A stretch of 6,316 nt of DNA from CAIJNA01 sp964516815 (GTDB lineage Bacteria > Campylobacterota > Campylobacteria > Campylobacterales > Arcobacteraceae), in assembly GCA_964516815.1 (NCBI GenBank), contig CAZEXK010000038.1, positions 1-6,316 of the forward strand. The letters are read 5' to 3'. The notes beneath the pieces were generated by a model. That model made no database searches. It had not been told where the DNA came from and saw nothing but the letters and a program-made list of their open reading frames with translations. Below, piece after piece: positions 1 through 6,182 of the stretch. The stretch's first letter is position 1; each line of letters starts with the position of its first letter. A program made the position numbers and the translations under genes.

Positions 1-4
1 TGAT

Positions 5-49
5 TGGTTGCGGAAGCTGGATTTGAACCAGCGACCTACGGGTTATGAG
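5..49. mobile_element. Putative attachment-site core (att) at the edge of a tRNA-integrated island
   Basis: Tyrosine-recombinase elements commonly integrate at tRNA genes with crossover in the anticodon loop, leaving one intact tRNA and one duplicated 3' half. The tRNA identity here starts at the anticodon loop and runs through CCA, exactly the segment usually duplicated. The tRNA reads right to left. The element should therefore lie to the right of this fragment, with the intact tRNA at its far end beyond the window. The operon at 482-6179 would then be island cargo. No integrase is visible in the window, so the element type is unknown. The att reading is inferred from the truncation pattern; the matching second copy has not been seen. 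Confidence 0.6.
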
Positions 50-51
50 TC
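5..51 (-). pseudogene. 3' half of tRNA-Met (CAU), 5' half missing
   Basis: Read on the minus strand, this matches the 3' half of a tRNA. The anticodon loop is CTCATAA (43-49), with CAT at 45-47. The 3' strand of the anticodon stem is CCCGT (38-42) and the variable loop is AGGTC (33-37). A perfect five-pair T stem GCTGG/CCAGC (28-32 and 16-20) encloses TTCAAAT. Then come the 3' acceptor strand TTCCGCA (9-15), discriminator A and an encoded CCA (5-7). The partner halves are absent: the bases that should complete the anticodon stem (50-54) pair at only 3 of 5 positions. Bases 55-81 contain neither a D arm nor a 5' acceptor strand complementary to TTCCGCA. The C39-C40-C41 run resembles initiator tRNA, but an elongator tRNA-Met or a CAU tRNA-Ile cannot be excluded. 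It is not expected to give a working tRNA. Confidence 0.85.
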
Positions 52-110
52 GGTTAAGCTATGTTTCCTTTAATTACATTTTAATATACAAAACCCTTAA
101 ACACTTACTT

Positions 111-144
111 TATAATATCCTATTAATTCCTTTTAATGTATAAT
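111..144 (+). promoter_or_regulatory. Two candidate sigma-70 -10 boxes (TATAAT)
   Basis: Perfect TATAAT hexamers occur at 111-116 and 139-144. Neither has a recognisable TTGACA at the right distance, but in Campylobacterota the housekeeping promoter often lacks a conserved -35 box and depends on the -10 and T-rich upstream periodicity. A start near 150 would leave a leader of about 330 bases before the exporter gene. It would also place the ATG at 136 upstream of the transcript. Such boxes are common by chance at this base composition. Confidence 0.3.
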
Positions 145-501
145 ATTTCCATTATCTTATGTTACCTTTTATGTTACCTATTAATTGTATTTAGAAAAAT
201 TTGTATTAATTTTTCCAATACTATTGATGTTTCTAGTAATCTTGATTACGCACAGCTAAAGCAAAATGATAGAAAAACAATAAGATTCAAATATTTAATA
301 CAAATTGATAAATCAATAACCGAAGGTTTAAATAAATGTGACAAGCAAAGAAATGATATTTTTTCTAAAATTTACAAAATAATTTTTAAGTTTTCTTTAA
401 TAGAAAAAATTTGGAATAAAATATTAATATTTATGCAGACAGTATATATGAAAAGATACAGTAATTTTCAAGGAGATGTTAATGAATACTTTATTAAATA
501 A
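136..501 (+). CDS. Doubtful small hypothetical protein upstream of the operon
   Basis: This open frame of 121 codons overlaps the start of the exporter gene by 20 bases in another frame. The translation begins with a hydrophobic stretch (about residues 3-20) and continues as a lysine- and isoleucine-rich segment with no motif I recognise. No Shine-Dalgarno sequence precedes the ATG, and a TATAAT box overlaps it at 139-144, so this start is unlikely. If anything here is real, it may begin later or be the remains of a broken gene at an island edge. It may also be a chance frame in a leader region, since its last codons run through the AGGAG that serves the next gene. I do not assign a function. 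Confidence 0.2.
   Translation: MYNISIILCYLLCYLLIVFRKICINFSNTIDVSSNLDYAQLKQNDRKTIRFKYLIQIDKSITEGLNKCDKQRNDIFSKIYKIIFKFSLIEKIWNKILIFMQTVYMKRYSNFQGDVNEYFIK
157..179 (+). repeat. Tandem TTATGTTACCT repeat, with a related third copy at 60-69
   Basis: TTATGTTACCT occurs at 157-167 and again at 169-179, a perfect 11-base match with a 12-base period. A close relative, TATGTTTCCT, lies at 60-69 just inside the tRNA remnant, giving three same-strand copies of TATGTTWCCT within 120 bases. Short direct repeats near an attachment core are typical of integrase arm-type or excisionase binding sites, which is one possible reading. They could equally be a regulator's operator, or chance in A+T-rich DNA, although each copy contains a G and a CC. 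Confidence 0.5.
439..470 (+). promoter_or_regulatory. Possible operator before the exporter gene
   Basis: A six-base inverted repeat, TGAAAA (449-454) and TTTTCA (465-470), separated by 10 bases, abuts the AGGAG at 471-475. Overlapping it are two direct ACAGTA hexamers (439-444 and 458-463) 19 bases apart, about two helical turns. A dimeric repressor bound here could control the operon, or the hairpin could affect translation. Arms this short occur by chance in such A+T-rich DNA. Confidence 0.2.
471..475 (+). promoter_or_regulatory. Shine-Dalgarno AGGAG that sets the exporter start at 482
   Basis: AGGAG lies six bases before the ATG at 482. An in-frame ATG at 476 directly abuts the AGGAG with no spacing and could not be initiated from it. 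The start at 482 is therefore preferred, shortening the protein by two residues to 756. Confidence 0.7.
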
Positions 502-2752
502 ATATATCAATTTTTTAGATAAATATTACAAGGTTGTCATTGCATTTATTCTATTTATTACACTTTTTTTTGGATATTTTTTAAAAGATATTGCATTTGA
601 TACAAATTGGAGAATTTGGTATACCAAAGACACCTTAATCAAATATGATAAATATGTTGATGAATTTTCTTATGATGATGCCGTTATTATAGCATTTGAA
701 GATAAAAAAGGAATTTTCAATAAAAATGCTTTAAGTTCAATTATGAGATTAACAAAAGAATTAGAGCAGGTTAAATATATAAGTAAGGTAGATTCTTTAA
801 CTAATTATCAACATGTATATACTAAAGATGATGAGCTTGTTGTAGAAAATTTTATTAAAAACATAGACAACAAAGAGATATTATATAAAAAATCTTTAGT
901 TGTAGAAGAATTAAATATTATGAATAGACTAATTGGTAATAATTTAAATTCTACTATGATAATAGCTAGAATTAGTAGTGAAGTTAACGGAATCAAAAAA
1001 GATACAATTCATGAAATGATGAATAAAGTTTATCATATCATTGAAGAAGAAAACAAATATAATAATTATTTTTTTCATATTCATGGTGGACCAGAAATAA
1101 CTATGGCTTTTGAAAGATTAGCTGAATATGATGTGGCTATTTTTGTACCATTAATTTTTTTATCTATGATTTTATTGTTATATATAATATTCAGAAGTTT
1201 AAAGGGTATTGTTATTCCTCTATCAATAGTATTCTTGACAATAATATTAACAATATCTATTGAAAGTTTCTTGGGGCATAAATTAAATAACTTTACCGCT
1301 AATATTCCACTTTTCATTATTGCTATTGGATTGGCTGATACAATACATATGTATTCTACATATTTAAGAATTTACGATAAAAGTAGTGATAATATTAAGC
1401 TTGTTCATATAGCATTATCAAAAAATATAAAACCACTATTTTTAACTTCTTTGACAACTGCTATAGGTTTTTATTCTTTAAAGTTTAGTCCTATTGAGCC
1501 TGTACAATTATTGGGTGAAAGTATCTTTATTGCAGTAATTATTGCTTTTTTTCTTACTTTAACTATCGTTCCAATATTTTTATTAAAAACTAAACAATCT
1601 ATTACTACAAAATCTATTTCAGTGATAAGATTTAATACTCTTAATTTATTTATTGGAAAGAATTATAAATTAATTATTTTAATTTTTATCATAGGGTTAT
1701 CACTGGCTCTGTATGGAATAAAATATATTAAAATAGATAGTAATCTAATGAAATATTTTGATAGAGATGTTGATATACAAAAAAGTTTATCTTTTATTCA
1801 AAAGAATATCACGGGACCAGTTACATATGAAATAGTAGTTGATAGCAAAACAATAGGTGGAATAAAAGACCCTAAATTTTTAAAAACTATAGAAAGTTTT
1901 AATTTAGATTTAAAAAATAATTTTCCTGATATAACAAAAACTTTCTCTTTAGTTAATGTTATAAAGCAAACAAATAAAGCTTTTAATAATAATAACCAAG
2001 ATAGTTATGTTATTCCAAAATCAAAAAATGAAATAGCACAATATTTACTTTTATATGAGTTATCTATGCCTAGTGGAAGTAATATTCAAGACTTAAAAAA
2101 TGTTAATGAACAATTACTTAAATTAACTTTACACGTAAACTTACTAGGAACTCAAAAAGATTTAGAAATTTTAAATTGGATTGAAGACTGGTGGAGTAAG
2201 AAATCGTATTCAATAGAAATTAATGGAAGCTATGCTTTATTTGCAAAAATGCAAAATTCGGTATCTAATACCCTAATATATTCCTTATATTTTACTTTAG
2301 GGTTTTTAATTTTAATTTTATTGGTAGCTTTTAAAAAAATTAATAAGCTCTATATTTATCTTCTACCAAATATATTGCCAGTTGCATTAGCATTTGGATT
2401 TATGGGTTGGCTAGGTATTAGTATGGATTTAGGAATTGCTATTAGCCTTGCTATTATATTATCAATAGCTGTAGATGATACACTCCATTTTTTATCTAAA
2501 TTCTATGAATATAAAAATAAAAATAAATCAACAAAAGAATCTATAGATTATGCTTTTACTTATGCAGGTACTGGAATAATTTTAACTACAGTTATAATAT
2601 CGTTATCATTTGCAATATTTTCATTTAGCGATTTTACACCAAACAAATATTTTGGAATAATTACATCATTGTCATTAATCATGGCATTAATAGTTGATTT
2701 ATTATTACTCCCATCTTTATTATATTTTAGCTATAGGAGTAAAAATGCTTAG
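482..2752 (+). CDS. RND-superfamily exporter, MMPL / COG1033 type
   Basis: Inner-membrane, proton-driven exporter of 756 residues, about the usual length for MMPL/COG1033 RND proteins and well short of the >1000 residues of AcrB or CzcA. The two-fold RND plan is clear. TM1 is near 18-34, followed by a periplasmic loop of about 180 residues. TM2-TM6 lie at about 217-369 and TM7 near 397-415, followed by a second loop of about 180 residues. TM8-TM12 lie at about 598-748. TM4 carries GLADTIH (Asp286) and TM10 carries AVDDTLHF (Asp665, Asp666), the expected proton-relay acids. After TM4 the segment SLTTAIGFYSL is typical of the family. Relatives (HpnN, MmpL proteins) move lipids and other hydrophobic molecules. 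The LolA-like protein and beta-barrel in the same operon support an envelope-lipid or hydrophobic substrate, but the actual substrate cannot be read from sequence. It overlaps the next gene by 8 bases. Confidence 0.92.
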   Translation: MNTLLNKYINFLDKYYKVVIAFILFITLFFGYFLKDIAFDTNWRIWYTKDTLIKYDKYVDEFSYDDAVIIAFEDKKGIFNKNALSSIMRLTKELEQVKYISKVDSLTNYQHVYTKDDELVVENFIKNIDNKEILYKKSLVVEELNIMNRLIGNNLNSTMIIARISSEVNGIKKDTIHEMMNKVYHIIEEENKYNNYFFHIHGGPEITMAFERLAEYDVAIFVPLIFLSMILLLYIIFRSLKGIVIPLSIVFLTIILTISIESFLGHKLNNFTANIPLFIIAIGLADTIHMYSTYLRIYDKSSDNIKLVHIALSKNIKPLFLTSLTTAIGFYSLKFSPIEPVQLLGESIFIAVIIAFFLTLTIVPIFLLKTKQSITTKSISVIRFNTLNLFIGKNYKLIILIFIIGLSLALYGIKYIKIDSNLMKYFDRDVDIQKSLSFIQKNITGPVTYEIVVDSKTIGGIKDPKFLKTIESFNLDLKNNFPDITKTFSLVNVIKQTNKAFNNNNQDSYVIPKSKNEIAQYLLLYELSMPSGSNIQDLKNVNEQLLKLTLHVNLLGTQKDLEILNWIEDWWSKKSYSIEINGSYALFAKMQNSVSNTLIYSLYFTLGFLILILLVAFKKINKLYIYLLPNILPVALAFGFMGWLGISMDLGIAISLAIILSIAVDDTLHFLSKFYEYKNKNKSTKESIDYAFTYAGTGIILTTVIISLSFAIFSFSDFTPNKYFGIITSLSLIMALIVDLLLLPSLLYFSYRSKNA

Positions 2753-3326
2753 TATTATATTTTATGCTACTTTTAGCAGTTTAGTAATTTTAAATATTAT
2801 GATGTTTATAACAATAAGTAGCAAAATAAAATTTTGGCCACCACTTAACTCAAAAATTAAATTAATTTTAAATTGGGTTCCTACGTATATATTTATGGGC
2901 GGTATTGTAGTAATAGGTTATCTTGACTTTAATACATTTGTTATCAAATCTGCAATATTCCAAATAATATCCTTGCCAATAATTTTAATAGGTTTATACA
3001 TTGGTATAGTTGGATTTATATTTTTTAAAACAAAAGAAACATTAGGCATAGACATAATTAAATTAAAAACTACAGGTATTTATGAAATAAGTAGAAATCC
3101 ACAATACACAGGTGATATTTTATGGATTTTTGGATATATGATATTTTGTAATTCTGTATATTTATATATTATTGGACCAATGGCAATCTTATGGTTTTTG
3201 TTGGCTCCAATAGCAGAAGAGCCTATTTTAGTAAATTTATTTGGTAAAGATTTTGCTAATTACAAGAATACAACACCAAAATTTATAAGTATTCAATCAA
3301 TCAAGAAACTTTTCAGGAGAAAATAA
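2745..3326 (+). CDS. Isoprenylcysteine carboxyl methyltransferase (ICMT)-family membrane protein, CzcN-like
   Basis: Integral membrane methyltransferase-like protein of 193 residues with hydrophobic segments near 3-24, 43-60, 70-94 and 123-155. The C-terminal half has the ICMT/PEMT signature: RNPQYTG (117-123, equivalent to RHPxYxG), then EEP at 158-160, FG at 166-167, Tyr173 and TPKF (177-180). These residues bind S-adenosylmethionine in this fold. I chose the ATG at 2745 because AGGAG (2735-2739) lies five bases upstream. An earlier in-frame ATG at 2694 would lie deep in the exporter gene and lacks such a site. The start overlaps the exporter stop by 8 bases, implying translational coupling. 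Bacteria lack prenylated CaaX proteins as a usual substrate, so the acceptor is unknown. Homologues CzcN and NccN occur in cobalt-zinc-cadmium and nickel resistance clusters, which fits the CDF gene downstream. Confidence 0.85.
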   Translation: MLSIIFYATFSSLVILNIMMFITISSKIKFWPPLNSKIKLILNWVPTYIFMGGIVVIGYLDFNTFVIKSAIFQIISLPIILIGLYIGIVGFIFFKTKETLGIDIIKLKTTGIYEISRNPQYTGDILWIFGYMIFCNSVYLYIIGPMAILWFLLAPIAEEPILVNLFGKDFANYKNTTPKFISIQSIKKLFRRK

Positions 3327-3327
3327 A

Positions 3328-4065
3328 ATGAAAAATATAATAGTTTTGTGTTTAATCGCAATAAATCTTTTTGCTATATCATCACAAAGCATAGCAAAAA
3401 AGAATTATGAAGTTACAAGTGGATTTAAAAGCAGTATTTCAAATATAGATTTAATATTAATTAACAATTCAGGAACTAAATCAAATAGAATTTTTAAATC
3501 AAAAATTTTAGAACAACAAAATGGTAATAAAAATTTAATAGAATTCTTATATCCAAAAGATATATTAGGAACAAAACTTTTAACTTATGAATTTTTAGAT
3601 AAAAGCGATAAACAATGGCTTTATTTATCTGCTATTAAAAGAACTAAAAAAATAGCAAATAATAATAAATCAAGCTCATTTATGGGTAGTGAATTTACCT
3701 ATGAAGATATTATGAAAAGTCATTATAAAAAGTATCAATACGAAGATAATTTTAAACAAATATCAAAAGTATATATAGTTACTAGAATACCTAAAGATTC
3801 TACATCAGGCTATAAAAAACAAATTATGTATATAAATAAAAAAAGCTTTTTACTAGAAAAAATAGAATATTTCAATAAACAAAATAGACTTTTTAAAATA
3901 TGTAATTTTAGTAACTATAAAAAGCAAGATAATATTTATAGTCCTTATAAAATTCATATGAAAAATATACTAACCAAAAAAGAAAGCCTACTGATTACAA
4001 AAGAAAAAAAGATTTTTGCAAATCTAAAAAAGCAAGAATTTAGTAAAATGGCTTTAGGAGAATAA
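3328..4065 (+). CDS. LolA-like outer membrane lipoprotein-sorting protein
   Basis: Predicted periplasmic protein of 245 residues. It has a signal peptide at about 1-23 (basic start, hydrophobic core 4-17, small residues SIA before a likely cleavage). The family core is unmistakable. FLYPKDILGTKLL (73-85) is followed by KQWLYLSAIKRTKKIA (95-110), then SSSFMGSEFTYEDI (115-128), the conserved FxGSdFsYED block of the 'outer membrane lipoprotein-sorting protein' family (PF17131). Members have a LolA/LolB-like half-barrel with a hydrophobic cavity and are typically encoded beside COG1033 RND exporters. The inferred role is to accept a lipid or hydrophobic substrate from the RND protein and carry it across the periplasm. 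The gene begins one base after the methyltransferase stop, with AGGAG at 3315-3319. Confidence 0.9.
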   Translation: MKNIIVLCLIAINLFAISSQSIAKKNYEVTSGFKSSISNIDLILINNSGTKSNRIFKSKILEQQNGNKNLIEFLYPKDILGTKLLTYEFLDKSDKQWLYLSAIKRTKKIANNNKSSSFMGSEFTYEDIMKSHYKKYQYEDNFKQISKVYIVTRIPKDSTSGYKKQIMYINKKSFLLEKIEYFNKQNRLFKICNFSNYKKQDNIYSPYKIHMKNILTKKESLLITKEKKIFANLKKQEFSKMALGE

Positions 4066-4067
4066 GA

Positions 4068-4988
4068 ATGACAAAAGAAAAAAAGATACTATTTATTATA
4101 ATTTTTAATCTAATTATAGTTTTTAGCGAAATTACCTTTGGGTTAATATCAAATTCATTTGCCTTAATAGCAGATGCTTTACATAACGCAGGAGATGTAA
4201 TAGCTATAGCTATTACATATATCGCTTTAAAATTTAGCACCAAGCAAAAAACCTTTAAATTTACATTCGGATTTTTAAAAGCTGAAATGATGGCTGCTTT
4301 TGTAAATACACTATTTTTATTTATTACTATGTTTTATATGATATATGAGGCTATAGTTAGATTTATAAATCCAGAAATTATAGAACCTATTTATATGATA
4401 ATAGTTGGATTTGTAGCAGTTATTGCTAATGGAATCAGTGCTTATATTTTATTAAAAATGCAAGTTTCAAGTTGTCCCAATCATGACCATTCACACCATC
4501 ATCATGAAGAGGATGCAAATATTAAATCTGCTTATTTACATATGTTAAGTGATACTTTAATTTCTGTTGGAGTTATAGTTGCTGGTATATTTATATATTT
4601 CTTTAAAATTTATTATATAGATTCTATTTTAACAATTCTTTTTTCAATTTATATTTTAAACCATTCATATCCACTTTTGAAAAAAAGTTTTTGTTCTTTA
4701 ATGGACATCAATATTACAGATATATCACAAGAAAAGCTAGAAAATATTATTTTAAATTCAAATGAAAAAATAGTGGAATATCATGACTTACATATTCATA
4801 AGCCAAGCTCAAAATATAATTTTATCTCATTTCATATTGTTTTAAATAATGATAATATAGATTTAAAAACTAGTGAAAAAATCACTGATGAGATTAGACA
4901 TAAATTAGAACATATTGGCTTTAATCATATATTAATTCAAGTTGATTCAGATAAATGTATTAAAAACAGTATAAATTGTAGCCTATAG
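4068..4988 (+). CDS. Cation diffusion facilitator (CDF) family metal exporter, CzcD/ZitB-like
   Basis: Inner-membrane metal/proton antiporter of 306 residues, usual CDF length. Six membrane segments are visible (about 8-26, 31-52, 74-94, 107-129, 154-176, 181-199), followed by a cytoplasmic domain from about 205. The transport site shows the HD/HD signature of zinc-type members: DALHNAGD (Asp36, His39, Asp43) in TM2 and HMLSD (His158, Asp162) in TM5. The TM4-TM5 loop has a histidine cluster, HDHSHHHH (139-146). The C-terminal domain has HDLHIH (239-244), and the tail carries Cys297 and Cys304, likely extra metal ligands. Expected substrate is Zn(II), possibly Cd, Co or Ni; the sequence alone does not decide. 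AGGAG (4056-4060) and a 2-base gap from the previous stop tie it to the operon. Confidence 0.93.
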   Translation: MTKEKKILFIIIFNLIIVFSEITFGLISNSFALIADALHNAGDVIAIAITYIALKFSTKQKTFKFTFGFLKAEMMAAFVNTLFLFITMFYMIYEAIVRFINPEIIEPIYMIIVGFVAVIANGISAYILLKMQVSSCPNHDHSHHHHEEDANIKSAYLHMLSDTLISVGVIVAGIFIYFFKIYYIDSILTILFSIYILNHSYPLLKKSFCSLMDINITDISQEKLENIILNSNEKIVEYHDLHIHKPSSKYNFISFHIVLNNDNIDLKTSEKITDEIRHKLEHIGFNHILIQVDSDKCIKNSINCSL

Positions 4989-4994
4989 ATTAAT

Positions 4995-6179
4995 ATGAAA
5001 ATAATACTTTACATAATCATTAGTTTTGTATTCTTATATTCAAATGATTTTAATACAAACAATAAAATAAAATTAGAATATGATTATTTTAACAATAACA
5101 ATGATTCTAAAATAAATTATGCAAAAACTTTAAGTTTCACTAATAAAATAAAATATAAAGTAAATAATATATCTTTTATTGCAAATTTGTATTTACAAAA
5201 AGATTTAAAAGATAGTAAAAGGACTTTTATATCTTCAAATGAGGTATATTTGAAATATAAATTTAACAGTAGTTTTATAATTTTGGGAAAGGAAGTTAAG
5301 CATTGGGGAATATTAGAAGAATATAATATAGTAAATATTTTTAATATAAATTCTAATTTAATAGATCCTTTTGAAACTAATAAAATTGGAAATATAAATT
5401 TAACATACAAATATTTTTTTGAAAATGATGATAGCATTGAATTTATTACAAAACTAGATGAAGTAAAAGATAAATATCCATCTAAGAATAACCCATACTA
5501 CCCATTTGTAAATTTTAATTACAATAATAATTTTGATACACATAATAATAAAAGACCAAGCATTTTTATTAAATATAATGGCTATTTAGAAAATATAGAT
5601 TATTCATTAATCTACATGAACGGTTATGATAATCAAAGAGATTTAAAGTTTATTTCAGTAGATACAATAAATCAATATTTATATTTAGTAAATAAATATA
5701 TGGGATATGCTACATATCAAAACAATAATATTTTATATAAAATTGAAACTTCTTATACAGAAGTAAAAGATTATGATAACATTAGTGATTATTTACAATT
5801 TGGTATTGGTATTGAATATACAAAAGAAATTAATGATTTTAACTTGGTTTATATAGCTGAATATTATAAATACAAACAGCTTAATGATAATAAAAAATCT
5901 ATCAATGACTTAAATATAGTTTTTCAAAATGACCTATTCTTTGCTTTAAAGCTAGAATTTAATAATCAAAATAACTCATCATTAACATTGTCTTTATTAA
6001 ATGATTTAGATGATAAAAAAGAAAAAGTGATTAAAACAACTTTTAAACAAAGATTATTTAGTGATTATAAAATAGAATTTTCATATTTAAATATAAACCC
6101 ATCAAATAAAAACAATACATACTTCAAAAATATTGGGAAACAAGATAATATACAATTTAAGATAGAATATAACTTTTAA
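4995..6179 (+). CDS. Outer-membrane beta-barrel protein, probable partner of the RND exporter
   Basis: Predicted outer-membrane protein of 394 residues with a short signal peptide (about 1-16). Many alternating hydrophobic/polar strands are separated by Asn/Asp-rich turns. The C-terminus FKIEYNF (388-394) has alternating hydrophobic residues and a terminal Phe, the beta-signal read by the BAM machinery. The segment LGKEVKHWG (97-105), followed by N-rich strands and NLIDPF (121-126), resembles the G-(R/K)-x-x-x-x-WG...NP-D motif of barrels found beside COG1033 exporters (DUF1302-like); that family link is tentative. It starts 6 bases after the CDF stop with no recognisable Shine-Dalgarno, so translation probably depends on coupling with the upstream gene. 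Inferred role: outer-membrane exit or receiving protein for the RND/LolA-like system. An independent porin remains possible. Confidence 0.8.
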   Translation: MKIILYIIISFVFLYSNDFNTNNKIKLEYDYFNNNNDSKINYAKTLSFTNKIKYKVNNISFIANLYLQKDLKDSKRTFISSNEVYLKYKFNSSFIILGKEVKHWGILEEYNIVNIFNINSNLIDPFETNKIGNINLTYKYFFENDDSIEFITKLDEVKDKYPSKNNPYYPFVNFNYNNNFDTHNNKRPSIFIKYNGYLENIDYSLIYMNGYDNQRDLKFISVDTINQYLYLVNKYMGYATYQNNNILYKIETSYTEVKDYDNISDYLQFGIGIEYTKEINDFNLVYIAEYYKYKQLNDNKKSINDLNIVFQNDLFFALKLEFNNQNNSSLTLSLLNDLDDKKEKVIKTTFKQRLFSDYKIEFSYLNINPSNKNNTYFKNIGKQDNIQFKIEYNF

Positions 6180-6182
6180 GTA

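Larger units (their letters stand above)
52..481. other. 430-base region with no confident gene, between tRNA remnant and operon
   Basis: This stretch is very A+T-rich. It carries three copies of TATGTTWCCT (60-69, 158-167, 170-179) and two TATAAT boxes (111-116 and 139-144). It also has a doubtful frame (136-501) and a small symmetric motif next to the first gene's ribosome site (449-470). I see no integrase, no structured RNA and no strong terminator. If the tRNA remnant marks an island edge, this is the terminal region where integrase arm sites or a truncated gene would be expected. Confidence 0.5.

Noticed and set aside
5..81. Complete functional tRNA-Met on the minus strand
   Set aside because: Only the 3' half is recognisable. 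The 5' side of the anticodon stem pairs at 3 of 5 positions, and no D arm or complementary acceptor strand is found in bases 55-81.
808..1317. Minus-strand open frames at 808-996 and 1081-1317
   Set aside because: They lie entirely inside the exporter gene, show no family motifs and are explained as antisense shadows of an A+T-rich gene.
482..2752. Heavy-metal HME-type RND pump (CzcA-like), suggested by the CDF and CzcN-like neighbours
   Set aside because: At 756 residues it is far too short, its periplasmic loops are about 180 residues each, and the membrane motifs are of the MMPL/COG1033 type. No CzcB or CzcC partner is present.
4040..4243. Minus-strand open frame across the start of the CDF gene
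   Set aside because: It is antisense to a strongly supported CDF coding region and to its ribosome site, and has no recognisable product.
5117..5437. Minus-strand open frame of 106 codons inside the barrel gene
   Set aside because: The plus-strand product has a signal peptide and a beta-signal. The antisense frame has no motif or ribosome-site context.
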